A stretch of 64,000 nucleotides of DNA. Origin: an uncultured Spirochaetaceae bacterium. Its GTDB lineage: Bacteria > Spirochaetota > Spirochaetia > Sphaerochaetales > Sphaerochaetaceae. Within the stretch, counting starts at the first letter, position 1; every line of letters begins with the position of its first letter. The notes beneath the pieces are model-generated. The model had not been told where the DNA came from and made no database searches. It saw nothing but the letters and a program-made list of their open reading frames with translations. The stretch covers positions 1 to 64,000 of the forward strand of contig CALXOH010000020.1 of NCBI GenBank assembly GCA_944389975.1. The letters are read 5' to 3'. Below, piece after piece: positions 34,979 through 43,762 of the stretch. The position numbers and the translations under genes were made by a program.

Positions 34979-35160
34979 TACCGGAACCATCCCCTTTCCT
35001 GTATAACGCGGCGTCACATTCCCGTGCAGTTTGAAAAACCGGATGAAAGACGACACATCTGAATATCCAAGTTCATCCGCAAGTTCCGAGATGCCAACTC
35101 AGGATCTTCTTCCAGTCAGCAGAAACCCGAGGCCCGCAAGTTCCCCGCTTTTCTGATACT
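34979..35160 (-). pseudogene. Fragment of AraC-type HTH regulator
   Basis: On the minus strand the frame reads 'GFLLTGRRS', a stop codon (35099-35101), then 'ISELADELGYSDVSSFIRFFK' split here after K, followed by 'GNVTP'. This is the second helix-turn-helix of AraC/XylS proteins ('iseIA..lGYsd.syFsr.Fkk..G.tP'). The first helix-turn-helix and any sensor domain are not recognisable upstream, and an in-frame stop interrupts the domain. The frame then runs into the tail of the Lrp gene without a proper end. It is a dead remnant. Confidence 0.65.
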
Positions 35161-35851
35161 CTGCAAACAAACGTTTGATTTCAGGAGTGACATATGATTT
35201 CCATTCTTCTTCATCAGAAAACTTCTTTAAGCGTTCCATGTAAATTTCAAAAGTACGATAACGTGCATTATGATGTATTGTGACTTCACCCATACTGAAA
35301 ACAAATGTCTTGGCGATGACAGCCATGATGGAATCAGGATAGGAAGTGCCATTCACGAAATCCAGGAAAACGGCCATCATACCTTTCACCCCGGAAGAAA
35401 AAGGTGCTTCGTATATAATCTTGGTGTTCTTCGGACTTCCGGATATGACATAACGGCATCATCCCCGAATGCCCCGCGTCTCACCCCAGGGTTCGCCTCG
35501 ACAATCTTCTACTGCAAACCAAGGATTCTGTCCACTGACAGCAGCTCATGGTTCTGGACTGCATCCAGCAGTACATCGACGACTTCATCATAATATGACC
35601 TGACCTTCGTGACAGGAAATGGAATGCCAAGCCTCTTTGACACAGAGGAATAGATGTCCATCTCTGACAAACTGATCCCCAATGGCAAAAAGTGAATCGG
35701 CCATTGCCTCTGCATACCCATCAACCTCACCACGGATTGTACTCATGGCACCATCAAGGAAACCACGGACTTCGCCGAACTTCTTGCTAAAGGGCATGAC
35801 GATGGATGCACCAACCCGGATCGGACCAATCAGGGTATCAATGCTTATCAT
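35161..35851 (-). pseudogene. Decayed Fic family (DUF4172-type) gene
   Basis: A proper start is still visible: GGAGG ten bases before... ATG at 35851, opening 'MISIDTLIGPIRVGAS'. Reading across frames gives 'AIGDQ' then, after a shift near 35675, 'LSEMDIYSSVSKRLGIPFP' and 'YYDEVVDVLLDAVQNHELLSVDRILG', a stop at 35509, 'ANPGVRRGAFGDDAV', another shift near 35435, and 'YEAPFSSGVKGMMAVFLDFVNG'. This order matches Fic proteins with a DUF4172 N-terminus ('SaiEGe.l....vrsSiarrLGi', 'mlDAtqny..pLt.erLfgwh', 'yeaP....v...m..fldw.n'). The catalytic HPFxDGNGR motif is absent. The gene has at least three lesions and is inactive. Confidence 0.65.
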
Positions 35852-35952
35852 GCAATCCTCCACACTTATAAAAATTATTTACAGGTTTTATGCTTTCTCT
35901 TTTCACCTATCAAATATTTTGATAAGTTTAAAGATGTCAAGGAGGCCATGCT

Positions 35953-37155
35953 ATGAGAAAACCAGCAATAGAAAGACCATTTTATCTGGAGAAGCTGAAA
36001 AGCTATACTGGTAACGACATCATCCGTGTCATCACAGGAGTGAGACGTTGCGGAAAGTCATCCCTGCTACTCATCTACAAGGCATGGTTGGAAGAACAAT
36101 ATGGAGAAGGCAGTGTCATCTATCTGAGCTTCGATGGACCTGACTTCATACTAGACAAGAGTCTCAAGGCAATGAGTGAGGCTATAAAAAAAGCACTGAC
36201 CAAAACCACACGTTTCATGCTCCTTGATGAGGTGCAACTGATGGAAGGCTGGGAAAGTGTCGTTAATGCCTATTACAGTACGGGACAATACGAGATCACA
36301 ATCACCGGATCGAATGCGAAGATGCTCTCAAGCGAGCTCGCAACGCTGCTGACCGGCCGATACATGGAAATCGAGATGTTTCCCCTATCCTTCCATGAAT
36401 ACAGCCAGTTCAAATCACAGCAAGGCACCGGACAAGATAAGCTGTTCGAAGAATATGTGATGTATGGAGGATTCCCGATAACCGCTTTGCTTGATGAACC
36501 GATGCAGAAGACTGACATGCTGAAATCCATACTCGACAGCATACTCTTCAATGATGTCAGACCGAAGATAGGCAGTGATGCGAACAATGAGACACTTTCA
36601 AGACTGGTAGCTTTTCTCAACGACTCAGTTGGCTTCCCTGTCTCAAGAAACAACCTGATGCACAGGATCAAATCAGCAGGATATAAGATGTACACGGATT
36701 TAATAAGCAGATACATGGATGCATTCGGCTCCTCTTTCCTGTATTACAACGCGGAATTCCATACTGTGAAAGGCGGAGAGAGATTCGGACAGACCGATAA
36801 GTACTATCCTGTGGATACCGGTTTTATCTATCTTACGAAAGGCAATATGAGTGAAAACTACGGATCACTCCTTGAGAACGTTGTTTTTCTGGAACTGAAA
36901 AGAAGAGGTATGAAAGTCATCGTCGGCAGAAACAACGACAGATCTGAAGTGGATTTCATAGCTGCCAAAGGTGCTGAAAAGACATACATACAGGTTTCGG
37001 CAACATTGGTTGATAAGAACACCAGACGACGAGAATTCCAAGCTCTGGAAAGTATAGCTGACAATTTTCCGAAGCTTATACTCTCACTGGATAAACATGA
37101 CTTCTCACGCGACGGCATACGAAACATCTACCTTCCTGACTTCCTGATGAGTTAG
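35953..37155 (+). CDS. AAA ATPase with DUF4143 domain (third family member)
   Basis: The 400 residues have P-loop 'RVITGVRRCGKSSLLL', Walker B-like 'FMLLDEVQLMEGWESV' and sensor 'ITGSNAKMLSSEL' in the AAA_14 domain, then DUF4143. In the C-terminal nuclease-like segment 'SEVDFIAAKGAEKTYIQVS' the aspartate is kept but the usual ExK is replaced by QVS, so nuclease activity is doubtful. AAGGAGG lies eight bases before the ATG. It sits beside the Fic/AraC relics and is followed by a long inverted repeat. Confidence 0.88.
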   Translation: MRKPAIERPFYLEKLKSYTGNDIIRVITGVRRCGKSSLLLIYKAWLEEQYGEGSVIYLSFDGPDFILDKSLKAMSEAIKKALTKTTRFMLLDEVQLMEGWESVVNAYYSTGQYEITITGSNAKMLSSELATLLTGRYMEIEMFPLSFHEYSQFKSQQGTGQDKLFEEYVMYGGFPITALLDEPMQKTDMLKSILDSILFNDVRPKIGSDANNETLSRLVAFLNDSVGFPVSRNNLMHRIKSAGYKMYTDLISRYMDAFGSSFLYYNAEFHTVKGGERFGQTDKYYPVDTGFIYLTKGNMSENYGSLLENVVFLELKRRGMKVIVGRNNDRSEVDFIAAKGAEKTYIQVSATLVDKNTRRREFQALESIADNFPKLILSLDKHDFSRDGIRNIYLPDFLMS

Positions 37156-37173
37156 GAAATCAGAAAAACAACC

Positions 37174-37236
37174 CCAAATGTGCAACTATTTTTATCAACT
37201 GTATTATTTCCAAACATTATTAGTTGCACAATTTGG
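37174..37236. repeat. Long imperfect inverted repeat
   Basis: CCAAATGTGCAACTA (37174-37188) and TAGTTGCACAATTTGG (37221-37236) are complementary over 15 pairs with one bulged base, around a 32-base AT-rich loop. It lies 18 bases beyond the DUF4143 ATPase stop. It could be a factor-independent terminator without a T run, a small RNA, or the scar of an inserted element; no other copy was noticed in the window. Confidence 0.6.
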
Positions 37237-37297
37237 AGTCATATCAGTGGCTATCTGAATTTTAATTATGTATATTACAAATAATTATTTGAACATA

Positions 37298-38284
37298 TTA
37301 CTCCCACTCGATCGTACCGACCGGCTTCGGCGTCATATCATAGCAAACCCTATTGACGCCTTTGACTTCCTTCAGGATCCTATCCGTGATATGCGATAGC
37401 AATGCAAACGGGATGTCTTCGACCGTAGCAGTCATTGCATCCTTCGTATTGACGGCTCTGATGATCACCGGGTATTCGAAAGATCTCTTTCCATCGCGGA
37501 TTCCCGTGGAACGGAAATCAGGGACGATCGTGAAATACTGCCATACCTTACCTTCAAGTCCGTTCTTGGCAAACTCTTCGCGTAGGATCGCATCCGATTC
37601 GCGTACGCACTCAAGCCTGTCGCGCGTGATCGCACCAAGACATCTGACACCCAATCCCGGGCCGGGGAACGGCTGGCGGTAAACCATGCCATCAGGAAGG
37701 CCCAATGCCTTTCCAACAACCCTAACCTCATCCTTGAAGAGGAATTTAAGCGGTTCTACAAGTTCGAACTTCAAATCCTCTGGGAGTCCTCCGACGTTGT
37801 GGTGGGCCTTGACTCCGTTACTTTCAATGATATCCGGATAGATCGTGCCCTGCGCAAGGAACGATATTCCGTCGAGTTTTCTTGCCTCTTCCTCAAAAAC
37901 CCTTATGAACTCCGCTCCGATGATCTTCCTCTTCTCTTCAGGATCAACTACTCCGGCAAGCTTGTCCAGGAACCTGTCGACAGCATCAACGTATACGAGG
38001 TTTGCATTCATTTCGTTCTTGAATACCTGAACAACCTGCTCCGGCTCACCTTTTCTGAGCAACCCGTGGTTTACGTGGACACATACGAGGTTCTTGCCGA
38101 TCGCCTTTATCAAGAGGGCTGCAACGACAGATGAATCAACTCCGCCGGAAAGGGCAAGAAGAACCTTTCCATCGCCTACCTCTTTCCTTACCTTCTCAAC
38201 TTCACTATTAATGAACTTCCCTGCAAGTTCCAAAGTAGTGATTCTTTCCATATCCTGCGGCCTTACATTCTTTTCGTAATCCAT
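37298..38284 (-). CDS. guaA: GMP synthase, ATP-pyrophosphatase and dimerisation subunit only
   Basis: The enzyme activates XMP with ATP for amination to GMP. The 328 residues begin directly in the ATP-PPase domain: 'LLALSGGVDSSVVAALL' is the PP-motif and 'QPFPGPGLGVRCLGAITRD' plus C-terminal 'DMTPKPVGTIEWE' are diagnostic of GMP synthase. The class I glutamine amidotransferase domain (about 190 residues) found in the usual fused enzyme is missing, and no separate one lies in the window, so ammonia or a distant subunit must supply nitrogen. AAGGAG precedes the ATG. It completes a purine-salvage theme. Confidence 0.93.
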   Translation of the reverse strand: MDYEKNVRPQDMERITTLELAGKFINSEVEKVRKEVGDGKVLLALSGGVDSSVVAALLIKAIGKNLVCVHVNHGLLRKGEPEQVVQVFKNEMNANLVYVDAVDRFLDKLAGVVDPEEKRKIIGAEFIRVFEEEARKLDGISFLAQGTIYPDIIESNGVKAHHNVGGLPEDLKFELVEPLKFLFKDEVRVVGKALGLPDGMVYRQPFPGPGLGVRCLGAITRDRLECVRESDAILREEFAKNGLEGKVWQYFTIVPDFRSTGIRDGKRSFEYPVIIRAVNTKDAMTATVEDIPFALLSHITDRILKEVKGVNRVCYDMTPKPVGTIEWE

Positions 38285-38289
38285 AAGAA

Positions 38290-38334
38290 CTCCTTACACC
38301 ATGATTATATACACGACGGGAAGAATGCGGGCAA
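38290..38334 (-). promoter_or_regulatory. GMP synthase promoter
   Basis: TATAAT (38304-38309, minus strand) is a consensus -10 with a weak TTGCCC 19 bases upstream (38329-38334). AAGGAG (38290-38295) is the ribosome-binding site. The predicted leader is only about 15 bases, which leaves no room for a guanine riboswitch. Confidence 0.55.
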
Positions 38335-38774
38335 TTCATTTTACTTCATTCCATGGATCCAAAAATGCTTTTGCAATGCCAAATAGCGATCGAATGGAAA
38401 ATGCGTGCAGGAAACGTGATTTATTCTATTTTAGATATCTTATTCCGATAATGTTCTACAAACAAGAACAACAAGTTTGGAAGAAGATCACAGCTCTTTG
38501 ACATCGTTCATCTACAATCATCTCAAGATGAACGACGGGAAGCCGAACGCACTGAAAATCACATTCATCGATCTTTTCCCTTGATAGGCATCGCAATGCT
38601 TGGTTCGGCAGGCATGATTTTACTAAACTTATCTTTTCCATAGTTCGCCTGTTTGGATCGAATGTTGGAGAATTGACAAGAGAATGCAAATCCCGGTGTA
38701 CGTGGATCCGGGAAACCGGCATCCTATTATTGTCGATGCGGAGAAAGCGTTCTGTTGATGAGAAGTCAAGGCTT
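38335..38774. other. Gap without a recognised gene
   Basis: About 440 bases between the GMP synthase promoter and the end of cyuA. A 109-residue minus-strand frame (38456-38785) exists but has cysteine- and arginine-rich composition unlike its neighbours, no ribosome-binding site, and runs into cyuA. Short forward frames such as 'MNDGKPNALKITFIDLFP' and 'IPVYVDPGNRHPIIVDA' look protein-like but are isolated. I see no tRNA or clear hairpin. It may be eroded coding DNA. Confidence 0.35.
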
Positions 38775-40055
38775 TCACTTTTCAAGCATGATCTTCAGGA
38801 TCTCTTGATCAGTCTCCTTCATCCCTTCACGCCCTACCCTGCCGAAGCTCTCGATAGTCGTCTCGATATCTTTCCCCACGAGTCCTTCGCCGTCCTTGAA
38901 GCAGTTGCCTTCCTTCGTCATCTCATAGCTTAGTATCGCAGCCTCAAGTGCTGATGATATCTTTGCTGCACAACTTGCCTTCGCCCCGTCGCACACTATT
39001 CCGCCTACGTTCGCAAGAGAGTCCGTGATCGTCTGGCTTATCTCCTCGTCGCTCCCGCCAAGGAGAAAACATATTCCGGCTGCCGCTCCTGTTGCTGCAT
39101 TCACAGCCCCGCAGAACGCAGATAACGGCCCTATGTAACGCTTCTGATGTATCGCGATCAGATTCGACAACACAAGAGCCCTTACGAGTTCCTCGTGGCT
39201 TTTACCGTACTCTTTTGCGTACTCGATCACTGGGAGCGATACGGTAAGCCCTTGATTGCCCGACCCGGAGTTGATGATCACGGGAAGAGAACAGCCCGAC
39301 ATCCTTGCATCCGATCCGGCTGATGCCATTGCACGTGCCCTTATCCGCACATCCGATGCATCGTAATGGGTCAGGAGCGTACGCCCCACGGAAACCCCGT
39401 ACTTCCTCGAAAGCCCCTCTTTCGCTATCGCACTGTTGTATTTTATCTGCCTATCGATTACAAACGAGACATCATCGAGTTTTACGTTCTTCGCGTAATC
39501 GATGATCTTCGACACCGACAGCTCACTTCCATCCGTACTCTCTACGCTCTCATTGACTGCACACGAAGTCTTCTTATCCTTGAGCACAACGCCATTTTTC
39601 TCAAGATGGGTTATGTTCGTATGTTCTCCAGAGACTATGCACTTTGCACTCTGATCCCTTCCCCTGCCTTCTATCTCTATGTAAAGGGATGGAACTTCAG
39701 TCACAAGGCCCACCGATACAAAACCATTTGCGATCAAATCCTTTGCTTTTTCAATCTGATCCGGAGTTATCTTGGAAAGAACTTCAAGAACCAAGTCCTC
39801 CCTACCCCCGATCACACCAAGGGTTGCAGCAACTTCTATACCCTTCAACCCGCCTGAGTTCGGCACGGTCACAGCCTTCACGTTCTTTATGATGTTCCCA
39901 CTGGTTCTCACTGCGATGTGGTCGGGAATGAAGCCAAGCGTAGATCTCATCACGCTTGCTGAATATGCAATTGCAATCGGCTCGGTACATCCGAGAGCGC
40001 TCTCCAGTTCTTCTTCCAATATCCTGGTGAAAGTATCGTAATAGGATTTGCTCAT
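38775..40055 (-). CDS. cyuA: L-cysteine desulfidase family protein (UPF0597)
   Basis: The 426 residues match the CyuA/UPF0597 serine dehydratase-alpha-like family, which breaks cysteine into pyruvate, sulfide and ammonia using a [4Fe-4S] cluster. The conserved 'SALGCTEPIAIAY' near residue 20 carries the first cluster cysteine; 'INSGSGNQGL', 'FCGAVNAATGAAAGICFLLGG' and 'VCDGAKASCAAKI' follow. There is no Shine-Dalgarno site and TAATAT ends six bases before the ATG, predicting a leaderless message. It appears to be a single-gene unit. Confidence 0.88.
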   Translation of the reverse strand: MSKSYYDTFTRILEEELESALGCTEPIAIAYSASVMRSTLGFIPDHIAVRTSGNIIKNVKAVTVPNSGGLKGIEVAATLGVIGGREDLVLEVLSKITPDQIEKAKDLIANGFVSVGLVTEVPSLYIEIEGRGRDQSAKCIVSGEHTNITHLEKNGVVLKDKKTSCAVNESVESTDGSELSVSKIIDYAKNVKLDDVSFVIDRQIKYNSAIAKEGLSRKYGVSVGRTLLTHYDASDVRIRARAMASAGSDARMSGCSLPVIINSGSGNQGLTVSLPVIEYAKEYGKSHEELVRALVLSNLIAIHQKRYIGPLSAFCGAVNAATGAAAGICFLLGGSDEEISQTITDSLANVGGIVCDGAKASCAAKISSALEAAILSYEMTKEGNCFKDGEGLVGKDIETTIESFGRVGREGMKETDQEILKIMLEK

Positions 40056-40211
40056 GAAAAGATATTAACATGAGATCTGACAAAATGGGAAAGAAAGGGT
40101 ATTGAGGCATTCGATTAGATCGATTTTTATCGATAATTTTATATTCTGAAAGATTTTATTGCATGCTCTTTCCTCCTCTGTTAACCTTGGTTTTGAAGGA
40201 GGAGTAGCAAC

Positions 40212-40793
40212 ATGATGGAATTCTACGACACAAACGCATCTTTATTCATCGAATCCTGGCTTACTGCGGATATGAAAGAGGAGTACGGGACTTTCGAAAA
40301 TCTGATAAAAGAAGGTGCGAAGATACTCGACGGCGGCTGCGGAAGCGGAAGGGACAGCCTGTATTTCCTCCAGAAAGGATATGACGTTACAGCGTTCGAC
40401 CCATCCGACGAAATGATCAAATACGCAAGCCAGTTCACCGGGATAAAGATCGGAAAGGCACGCTGGGAAGAGCTTGATGATGACGGAAAATACGATGCAG
40501 TATGGGCATCGGCATCCCTCTACCACGTATCAAGAAAGGATATGAGCGATGTTTTTGACAGGATTGCAAGGGCACTGAAGAAGAATGGAATACTTTTTGC
40601 ATCCTACAGGGACCGCCCGGATGACTTCTCGGAAAACGGACGAAGCTTCACTTCTTTTGATCGAAAGACGTTCGAGAAGTTCGTAAAAGAGAACGGCAAG
40701 TTCGACATCCTCGAGATCAAGGAGAGAAAAGACTCCAGAAAAGGCAAAGAGGATGAGATGTGGCTTTTTGCCTACCTACGGAAAAAGGACTAG
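40212..40793 (+). CDS. SAM-dependent class I methyltransferase
   Basis: The 193 residues have a Rossmann-fold methyltransferase core: motif I 'ILDGGCGSGRDSLYF', motif II 'VTAFDPSDEMIKYA', and a later 'YDAVWASASLYHVS'. The substrate is not evident; similar small proteins include tellurite-resistance TehB-like and generic methyltransferase 11/25 members. AAGGAGGAG precedes two tandem ATGs (40212 and 40215). The 3' end overlaps azlD convergently by 18 bases. Confidence 0.85.
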   Translation: MMEFYDTNASLFIESWLTADMKEEYGTFENLIKEGAKILDGGCGSGRDSLYFLQKGYDVTAFDPSDEMIKYASQFTGIKIGKARWEELDDDGKYDAVWASASLYHVSRKDMSDVFDRIARALKKNGILFASYRDRPDDFSENGRSFTSFDRKTFEKFVKENGKFDILEIKERKDSRKGKEDEMWLFAYLRKKD

Positions 40794-41081
40794 CATAAGA
40801 GTCGTCAGAACAAGGCTGATGATGATCGAGATTATCATCGGCCTTCTGAAATACGATGAGAGGAACGCTGCGACAACTCCGACAAGGCCTGCATACCAAG
40901 AGGATGAGAAGTCGGTGAGCGAAAGCGGGAATATCAAGCATCCCAGAGCCGCGATAGGCAGCAACAGCATGCACTTCCGTATAGTCTTCGGAAGGGAATC
41001 AAGCGTTCGTACGAAAAGCGGCAATATGCGTGGGACAAGGGTCACCGCCGAGCATACAGCGATCATCAGATATACGTTCAT
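40776..41081 (-). CDS. azlD: Branched-chain amino acid exporter small subunit (AzlD family)
   Basis: This 101-residue protein with about four membrane segments begins 'MNVYLMIAVCSAVTLVPRILPLFV', the AzlD pattern. It partners with AzlC, whose stop codon its ATG overlaps by four bases (ATGA). AzlCD-type pairs export branched-chain amino acids or analogues. Regulation by Lrp-type proteins is common in the family, and one lies about 6 kb away, but no link is visible here. Confidence 0.88.
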   Translation of the reverse strand: MNVYLMIAVCSAVTLVPRILPLFVRTLDSLPKTIRKCMLLLPIAALGCLIFPLSLTDFSSSWYAGLVGVVAAFLSSYFRRPMIISIIISLVLTTLMLVLFP

Positions 41082-41782
41082 ACGCCGAAGACCTCCTCGT
41101 CAGTATATATAAAGCACGCAAAGGCTGTCGCAAGCAGCATCGAGAGAAGAAACGAGAACCCGGTGGGTATTCCAACAAGGAGGATGAATACCGAATTGGA
41201 AAGCCCCGAGACGAGAAGAACAAGAAGCGCTTTTGCATTGCGCCTCACCTCCCCTCCCAGAAGGGATGCGAACATCGCATATACAGTGATCACAGAAGCT
41301 TTCTGAACGACGGGAGGGAGGAAATTCCCGGCGACAAATCCTATGAAGGTACCGGAAACCCACCCTGAGTAAGCGGTGAATATCAAGCCCATCATGTATG
41401 GAAATGGCAACATCTTCCCTTTGAGGGAACTGACTGCGAAATTCTCATCGGTCACGCCGAATCCGATCAGAATGCGCTTTACTACGCTCTTTTTATCGAT
41501 GAGGTGCGGGTAAAGGCTCGCCGACATGAATATATACCGGCTGTTGATGAAGAAAACAGAAAGTGCGATCTCGAATAGAAATGATCCTGCGTTGTATAAA
41601 TTCATCATCAAGAACTGACCGCTTCCCGCGTAATTCGTGAGGCTGATCAACACTCCTTGGACAAGCGTCAATCCGCTGGTGCGCGTCAAAAGCCCGAATG
41701 CCAGTGCGGTAGTGAAATACCCGAGGAATATCGGAAAGCCATCTTTCATTCCATCTTTTGCACAAAGAGTACTCTCTTGCAT
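41078..41782 (-). CDS. azlC: Branched-chain amino acid exporter large subunit (AzlC family)
   Basis: The 234 residues have about seven membrane segments; 'GFPIFLGYFTTALAFGLL' and 'TNYAGSGQFLMM' are AzlC/YgaZ signatures, followed by 'FINSRYIFMSASLYPHL' and 'GFGVTDENFAV'. I start at 41782, where AAGGG precedes by nine bases, discarding 47 non-membrane residues of the longer frame. azlD follows with a four-base overlap. Confidence 0.9.
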   Translation of the reverse strand: MQESTLCAKDGMKDGFPIFLGYFTTALAFGLLTRTSGLTLVQGVLISLTNYAGSGQFLMMNLYNAGSFLFEIALSVFFINSRYIFMSASLYPHLIDKKSVVKRILIGFGVTDENFAVSSLKGKMLPFPYMMGLIFTAYSGWVSGTFIGFVAGNFLPPVVQKASVITVYAMFASLLGGEVRRNAKALLVLLVSGLSNSVFILLVGIPTGFSFLLSMLLATAFACFIYTDEEVFGV

Positions 41783-41926
41783 CAAAACAATCCCTTTTCC
41801 ATGGAGATTCTTCCAAAAATGAGAGTGCTTTGCAATCGAGTAAATGAGATTTTCATCAAATTCGCATTCCCCGGCAACGGCAAAGAGCACTTGGAATGCC
41901 TTTGATTTCCTTCTAACATTCATCTC

Positions 41927-43762
41927 ATGAACCTTTTGAGCGTAAGCGGACTTGGAAAGAGCATGAGGGGAAAGCCCCTCTTTTCAAACATAACATTCGG
42001 CCTCGAAGATGGTGAGAAAGTCGGAATTGTCGGAAGAAACGGATCGGGAAAGAGTACGCTTCTGAAAGTACTTGCATCCCGGACGGCACAGGACGAAGGG
42101 GAGTATGCGTACAACGGAAGGGTACGCCTCTCATACCTCGAGCAGAACGTGCACTACCAAAAGGATGCGACCATCAAAAGCTACCTTTTTGAAGAGAACT
42201 CTCCCGAAGCTGAAGTGATGAGGGAGTACGAGAAGACGAAATCCCTTGAAATGCTTGAGAGGATGAACAAGGACGACTTATGGAGGATTGAAAGGAACTA
42301 CTCGGGTCTTTTGAAGGAGTTTTCGGTGACAAAGGATCCTGATACGAGGATGGACAGCCTCTCAGGGGGAGAGGAGAAGAAGGTTGCGATTGCACGTACG
42401 CTTGCATTCGACGCGAATCTCCTGTTCCTCGACGAGCCTACGAACCACCTCGACATCAGGACCATCGAGATACTCGAGAAGAAACTGCAGGAGACAAAGA
42501 GTGCGATAATCATCGTCACGCACGACAGGCACATACTCAATACGGTTGCAAATACGATATTCGAACTGGACTCAGCATCGTTCTACCGTCACAAAGGCAC
42601 ATTCGAGTCGTACCTCGAAAACAGGGAGGAAAGGCGTAGGATGGACGAAAGGGAGAGGGAGCGGAGGGAGAACATACTGAGGCGGGAACTTGAATGGCTC
42701 AAGCGCGGGCCGAAAGCAAGGACCGGAAAGGACAAGGGAAGGAAAGAGAGGATAGAAAACCTTCTTGAGGAACAGAAAAGCTTTTCCCCGGCCAAAGGAA
42801 ATGAAACTTTCCAAAGCTCATCAAGAAGGCTTGGAAAGAAGATACTCGAACTTAAAGGCGTTTCGAAAGGTTACGGTGGAAAGAAGCTGTTTTCCCAGTT
42901 CTCGTTCTCCTTCCAGAAGGGAATGAAGATCGGACTTGTAGGCGACAACGGATCGGGTAAATCGACGCTGATGGATCTGATTGCGGGCATTGTCATCCCT
43001 GACGAAGGCGAAGTTGAACGCGGAGAGAACACGCACATCTCATATTTCGATCAGAAAGGGAGGAGACTGAAGGAAAACGAAGCGATACTCCCATTCATGA
43101 AGGAACTGGGGGAGAACGTCAGATACGGCGGGAAAGTCTACGGCATCGAACGTTTTCTGGAACTTTTCTCGTTTCCATCCTCAATGTTCTTCACCCCGAT
43201 AGGCATGCTCTCAGGTGGTGAGAGAAGACGACTGGAGCTGATCTATTCGATCGTGCAGAACCCGAACATGCTTATACTCGACGAACCGACGAACGATCTG
43301 GATCTCGAGACGATGGAGAACCTCGAGGATTACATAACGTCATTTGACGGAGTTGCGCTGATTACATCGCACGACAGAACGTTCCTGGACATCACGGTCG
43401 ACACGCTTCTTGTCATCGAAGAAGGAAAGATAACCCAATTCCCCGGATCCTACTCGCGCTGGAAGGAAAAGCGGGATGAAGAGAAAAAGAGCGCCGAAGT
43501 AAAGAAAGACGAAACAAGAAGTGAAACAGAAAGGCCCCGGAGGGAAGCAAAGAAAGGGCTGACTTTCCGCGAAGAAAGGGAGAAAAAGGAGCTTGAAGGG
43601 AAAATTTCAGAGATCGAGGGGGAAGTCAAGGAGCTTGAAGCGTATTTTTCAAGCGGAGAGTACAAGGAGATCGAGAAGAAAAGCAAGGAGTACGAAGAGA
43701 AAAAAGCACTTCTTGGAAATCTCGAGGAGCGCTACTTGGAACTACTTGAAAAAGAGATATGA
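41927..43762 (+). CDS. uup: ABC-F family ATPase, Uup-like
   Basis: This 611-residue soluble protein has two ABC domains: Walker A 'GRNGSGKSTLL' and 'GDNGSGKSTLM', signatures 'LSGGEEKKVAIAR' and 'LSGGERRRLELIY', Walker B 'LLFLDEPTNHLD' and 'MLILDEPTNDLD'. The linker sequence 'LEWLKRGPKARTGKDKGR' and a C-terminal coiled coil are typical of Uup, which acts on ribosomes or branched DNA intermediates. No Shine-Dalgarno is present; TTGGAA-17-TAACAT ends seven bases before the ATG. Confidence 0.93.
   Translation: MNLLSVSGLGKSMRGKPLFSNITFGLEDGEKVGIVGRNGSGKSTLLKVLASRTAQDEGEYAYNGRVRLSYLEQNVHYQKDATIKSYLFEENSPEAEVMREYEKTKSLEMLERMNKDDLWRIERNYSGLLKEFSVTKDPDTRMDSLSGGEEKKVAIARTLAFDANLLFLDEPTNHLDIRTIEILEKKLQETKSAIIIVTHDRHILNTVANTIFELDSASFYRHKGTFESYLENREERRRMDERERERRENILRRELEWLKRGPKARTGKDKGRKERIENLLEEQKSFSPAKGNETFQSSSRRLGKKILELKGVSKGYGGKKLFSQFSFSFQKGMKIGLVGDNGSGKSTLMDLIAGIVIPDEGEVERGENTHISYFDQKGRRLKENEAILPFMKELGENVRYGGKVYGIERFLELFSFPSSMFFTPIGMLSGGERRRLELIYSIVQNPNMLILDEPTNDLDLETMENLEDYITSFDGVALITSHDRTFLDITVDTLLVIEEGKITQFPGSYSRWKEKRDEEKKSAEVKKDETRSETERPRREAKKGLTFREEREKKELEGKISEIEGEVKELEAYFSSGEYKEIEKKSKEYEEKKALLGNLEERYLELLEKEI

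Noticed and set aside
37156-37297. Insertion sequence ends at the 37174-37236 inverted repeat
   Set aside because: The arms enclose only 32 bases, with no transposase and no target duplication.
38456-38785. 109-residue minus-strand frame upstream of GMP synthase
   Set aside because: No start signal, odd cysteine-rich composition, overlaps the end of cyuA; described as part of the gap instead.
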